A stretch of DNA of 21,762 nt, taken from IMG/VR virus record IMGVR_UViG_3300017762_000094, positions 1 to 21,762 of that record; one strand, written 5' to 3'. This stretch comes from a virus. Shown one piece after another: positions 19,813 through 21,762 of the stretch (its first letter is position 1; every line of letters starts with the position of its first letter). The notes beneath the pieces were generated by a model. That model worked only from the letters and a program-made list of their open reading frames with translations. It ran no database searches and had not been told where the DNA came from. The position numbers and the translations under genes are program-made.

Positions 19813-20376
19813 ATGCCATCAAGAGCAACTAAATTAGACGATATCGGAACAGCAAAAGCTGCTTCTGATTCTTATGATGTAGAAAATATCTTTCTCTCTG
19901 ATGAGGGTTGGGTTTATCGTCATTATAAAACATCAGACAAATCAAAATTCTGGGACGAAATCATCGTTGCAGGTGAAGTCGATTCTACTCTCACCATCGA
20001 TGGTGTAGCAAATACTCCAGTTGATGCAGTCGCTGCTGGAAGCCCAACATTTGAAAGCGTTGCTGGCGACGGAGCTGGTGACACCAAACAAGACATTGAA
20101 TATTCCGCTGATTTCTCTGCATCTGCTCCAACTCCCCCTGCCACAGGTCCCGCCGCGTCAGTATCCTTAGTTGGAACAACTTCAACTGAATCGGACGGAT
20201 CAATCACAGCAACTGCAACAACTAGTAGCAATGGTTCAGGATTGACAGTGACATATGATGTTACATCAAATGTCGCATCTAACCTGGCGATCGCCGTTGC
20301 TGGATCTGGGTATCAGGCTGGTGATTCCTTCACAGTTGCTGGAGATACAGGTGTTACAGGAACAGTTGCCATCTAA
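19813..20376 (+). CDS. Probable virion structural protein (fibre/decoration-like)
   Basis: A 187-residue acidic protein. The N-terminal 60 residues (VENIFLSDEGWVYRHYKTSD, then KFWDEIIVAGEV) look like a compact beta-domain of a type I associate with cyanophage virion proteins. The rest is very rich in Thr, Ser, Ala and Gly with alternating beta-strand patterns (VSLVGTTSTESDGSITATAT, LAIAVAGSGYQAGDSFTVAG), as in tail fibres, Ig-like decoration domains or pectin-lyase-like repeats. There are no cysteines, signal peptide or membrane segment. It has a late promoter, consistent with a structural gene. The exact location in the particle cannot be told. A DUF7207-like gene follows 3 bases after its stop. 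Confidence 0.7.
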   Translation: MPSRATKLDDIGTAKAASDSYDVENIFLSDEGWVYRHYKTSDKSKFWDEIIVAGEVDSTLTIDGVANTPVDAVAAGSPTFESVAGDGAGDTKQDIEYSADFSASAPTPPATGPAASVSLVGTTSTESDGSITATATTSSNGSGLTVTYDVTSNVASNLAIAVAGSGYQAGDSFTVAGDTGVTGTVAI

Positions 20377-20379
20377 TAG

Positions 20380-20751
20380 ATGAAATTTGATGAATTGAAT
20401 AAAGACAACTTTGTCTTTTTTGCTATTAAAAATTATGATAATCCAACCTCATCGACATCAGAGGATTTTGATGAGGATATGAATAGGTTCAAATATGTAA
20501 AGAGGTGGTTGAAGAAATACCACGAAACTGGGAATATGAACACCCACCTCTTATTGAACCACATTATTATTATCTTTAACTGTTGGCACGAAGCCGCCGT
20601 TCCAATGTTGTTTTATAAGATTGAACCCAAATACTGGGGAAGTCTTATATCATTTTTAATTTATTTACAAAGATTACCAGAATATCCCTCAACAGACTTA
20701 CATGGGATCATACCTGATAGAGAAATTATTATGAAGCTACAAGGAATGTAG
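20380..20751 (+). CDS. Conserved phage protein (resembles DUF7207)
   Basis: A 123-residue helical protein of a family found widely in T4-like marine phages; I recall the name DUF7207 but could not check it. Typical features are the N-terminal MKFDELNKDNFVFFAIKNYD, the central helix LLLNHIIIIFNCWHEAAVPM, and the aromatic run LFYKIEPKYWGSLISFLIYL. It is complete and has no signal peptide; the hydrophobic helices look like a soluble helical bundle core rather than membrane spans. It starts 3 bases after the virion-protein stop, so it is co-transcribed with a late gene. Its function is unknown. Confidence 0.8.
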   Translation: MKFDELNKDNFVFFAIKNYDNPTSSTSEDFDEDMNRFKYVKRWLKKYHETGNMNTHLLLNHIIIIFNCWHEAAVPMLFYKIEPKYWGSLISFLIYLQRLPEYPSTDLHGIIPDREIIMKLQGM

Positions 20752-20802
20752 TTATAGTGACCTTTCTCAGTGTCAGTACAACCATAGCACAATTATCACA
20801 AA

Positions 20803-21003
20803 ATGTCAAGATTTAAGTCAATTCAAGAGAGAAAAGAAAGCATTCTTGAAGATATGGGATGTGCTTCATGTGGCGGAGGGATGTCTGCTGGTGATGGTGG
20901 ATTCAGTGGTGACTCCCCCTCAGAAGGACCCACAGCAGGTTACGATCCTCTTATGAGTAAGTTGGATAAGGTTCGTAAGAAACGCAAGAAGAAAGTGATT
21001 TAA
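20803..21003 (+). CDS. Small basic protein with leader-like N-terminus
   Basis: A 66-residue protein. The first 20 residues (MSRFKSIQERKESILEDMGC) include IQE and ILE, both possible gp21 prohead-protease sites. The next segment is a short CASCGGG cysteine pair with a Gly/Ser-rich linker, then TAGYDPLMSKLD and a strongly basic end (KVRKKRKKKVI). The composition fits a DNA-associated internal head peptide or a small virion protein. The two cysteines alone are too few for a zinc site without a partner. Its stop overlaps the next start by one base (TAATG). The family is not recognised with certainty. Confidence 0.65.
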   Translation: MSRFKSIQERKESILEDMGCASCGGGMSAGDGGFSGDSPSEGPTAGYDPLMSKLDKVRKKRKKKVI

Positions 21004-21338
21004 TGGAACTCATACTAGCAATCATTGGACCTTGTCTTGGTGGTATTATTAGTGTTGGTGTGTGGCAGTCCAGAAGAAACTCAGAGAACGTCCAAAGTGG
21101 ACTAAACAACCTTCATAGTTGTGTTCATGAGATGTCTCTAAAGGTGGAGACACTCTCAATTGATGTTGCAAAGAATTATGTAACACAAGAAGAATTGGAA
21201 AACCATGAGAAGAGAGAAGAAGAGTGGCATAGAGAGAATCAAGATGAGGTAAAAGAGATAAAGTCAGACATCAAAGAAATCAAAGAGATGCAATGGAGCA
21301 TGAGACTGGACATGCTTGACATCAAGGACAGGAAGTGA
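21003..21338 (+). CDS. Membrane-anchored coiled-coil protein
   Basis: A 111-residue protein with a single N-terminal hydrophobic segment (LILAIIGPCLGGIISVGVW, residues 3-21) followed by basic residues SRR. This suggests a signal-anchor or N-terminal membrane helix rather than a cleaved signal peptide. The remainder (30-108) is a long charged helix with heptad-like spacing (HEMSLKVETLSIDVAKN; EELENHEKREEEWHREN; VKEIKSDIKEIKEM), predicted to form a coiled coil. Such architecture occurs in spanin-like, holin-associated or membrane-tethering phage proteins, but no lipobox or proline-rich spacer is seen. The role is unknown. It overlaps the upstream gene by one base, and its end carries the primase promoter. 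Confidence 0.7.
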   Translation: MELILAIIGPCLGGIISVGVWQSRRNSENVQSGLNNLHSCVHEMSLKVETLSIDVAKNYVTQEELENHEKREEEWHRENQDEVKEIKSDIKEIKEMQWSMRLDMLDIKDRK

Positions 21339-21344
21339 TAAGAT
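21316..21344 (+). promoter_or_regulatory. Sigma70-type promoter of primase gene
   Basis: TTGACA (21316-21321), a 17-base spacer and TAAGAT (21339-21344). The -10 box is the same TAAGAT as in the pilin promoter. It overlaps the end of the coiled-coil gene and lies 22 bases before the primase ATG at 21367. It marks the return from the accessory block to replication genes. Confidence 0.7.
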
Positions 21345-21359
21345 AAGTCTGGTATCACT
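21334..21359 (+). promoter_or_regulatory. Intercistronic hairpin before primase
   Basis: AGTGATA (21334-21340) and TATCACT (21353-21359) form a perfect 7-bp stem with a 12-base loop. It overlaps the stop codon of the coiled-coil gene and the primase -10 box. No T-tract follows. Like the hairpin at 5087-5123, read-through RNA would contain both arms, while RNA from the local promoter would lack the left arm. Confidence 0.45.
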
Positions 21360-21366
21360 AGTTCAT

Positions 21367-21762
21367 ATGTTTACTGAGATTAAATATCTCAATCTCTTGT
21401 CGATTCGTTTAGAAAAATTCAAACAGATGAAAGATTATCTGTGGAATTTCCGTTGCCCAATTTGCGGTGACTCTCAACGCAATAAGAATAAGAAGAGAGG
21501 ATTCGTATTTCAGATTAAGGGTAAACTTAGATACAAATGTCATAACTGTGGTTCTTCACTGACATTTGACAAGTTTCTGGAGTCAGTTGATCCTGCACTT
21601 ATGAAGCAGTATAAGCTTGAGAAGTTCCAGGAATCTGGTAAGAAGAAACCAGTTGATATGAGGAAAGTCAAGAGGATTGTTTCCAATGCTCCAGTGTTCA
21701 AACCTCATAACATTTTATCGGACCTCACTCCTGTTGACAAACTAAATACTTCACATCCGGCA
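21367..21762 (+). CDS. 61: DNA primase gp61, 5' part
   Basis: An open frame of 132 codons from the ATG at 21367 to the window edge without a stop; the 3' end is outside the window. It is the N-terminal zinc-binding domain of T4-type primase, which makes short RNA primers with gp41 helicase. The zinc ribbon is explicit: C30-P-I-C33-G-D-S and C58-H-N-C61-G, the spacing expected from T4 gp61. The segment between (RNKNKKRGFVFQIKGKLRYK) is the usual basic strand pair. The Lys-rich stretch after residue 80 is probably the linker to the catalytic TOPRIM-like domain, which is not in the window. A CTAAATA at 21748-21754 lies inside the coding frame and is probably fortuitous. Confidence 0.92.
   Translation, partial: MFTEIKYLNLLSIRLEKFKQMKDYLWNFRCPICGDSQRNKNKKRGFVFQIKGKLRYKCHNCGSSLTFDKFLESVDPALMKQYKLEKFQESGKKKPVDMRKVKRIVSNAPVFKPHNILSDLTPVDKLNTSHPA

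Noticed and set aside
20729-20758. Possible promoter with TATAGT (20753-20758) before the 66-residue gene
   Set aside because: The -35 region matches the consensus poorly (TTATGA at 18 bases), and the distance to the ATG at 20803 is long. It cannot be separated from chance.
21748-21754. CTAAATA motif near the right edge as a late promoter
   Set aside because: It lies within the primase coding frame and the window ends 8 bases later, so no start at the expected distance can be seen.

Overview
The window reads as part of the genome of a T4-like marine cyanophage (a contractile-tailed myovirus of Synechococcus or Prochlorococcus). The evidence is a T4-type replication set (UvsX recombinase, gp41 helicase, gp61 primase) combined with genes typical of cyanomyoviruses: a short MazG, a 2OG-Fe(II) oxygenase, a KWDG protein resembling DUF6267, a DUF7207-like protein, and T4-type late promoter motifs (ATAAATA). 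All genes lie on the + strand, packed tightly and often overlapping by 1 to 4 bases. No tRNA, CRISPR array or insertion sequence was seen, and no gene-free stretch exceeds about 110 bases.

Layout. (1) Bases 1-3824: replication and nucleotide block: uvsX 3' part, 2OG oxygenase, gp41, a small unknown, MazG, a glutaredoxin-fold protein without its active-site cysteines, and a small unknown, ending in a hairpin. (2) Bases 3857-5082: a cassette with its own sigma70-type promoter encoding a prepilin-like protein with an intact prepilin-peptidase site, a second pilin-like or secreted protein, and a small unknown. (3) Bases 5079-19781: about 14.7 kb of accessory genes: a KxDG protein, a hydrophilic protein, a 762-residue protein with a kinase domain, a 78-residue basic protein, a 759-residue HNH protein, a SPPY methyltransferase, a 591-residue HNH protein, an NPPF methyltransferase, an HxGH nucleotidylyltransferase, a 612-residue protein that may carry a nuclease fold, a small ADP-ribosyltransferase-like protein, and a polymerase-beta-type nucleotidyltransferase. 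(4) Bases 19781-21338: a probable virion protein, a DUF7207-like protein, a small basic protein and a membrane-anchored coiled-coil protein. (5) From 21316: a promoter and the 5' part of gene 61 primase.

Main interpretation (inference from sequence plus T4 knowledge). Many proteins of block 3 begin with a short peptide resembling the T4 capsid-targeting sequence (M-K-x-[FY]-x-x-[FY]-[IM]-x-E, ending in the hydrophobic-x-E site cut by the gp21 prohead protease). In T4 this peptide directs internal proteins and the Alt ADP-ribosyltransferase into the head, from which they are injected with the DNA. Block 3 therefore looks like an arsenal of head-packaged, injected enzymes: a kinase, an ADP-ribosyltransferase, nucleases and nucleotidyltransferases. 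The two HNH proteins alternate with two DNA methyltransferases, suggesting nuclease-methylase pairs in which the nuclease may travel in the virion and the methylase is made in the cell. Promoter usage supports this division. The methyltransferases have consensus TTGACA/TATAAT promoters without a late motif, while most of the candidate packaged proteins have T4-type late motifs 17-21 bases before their start codons.
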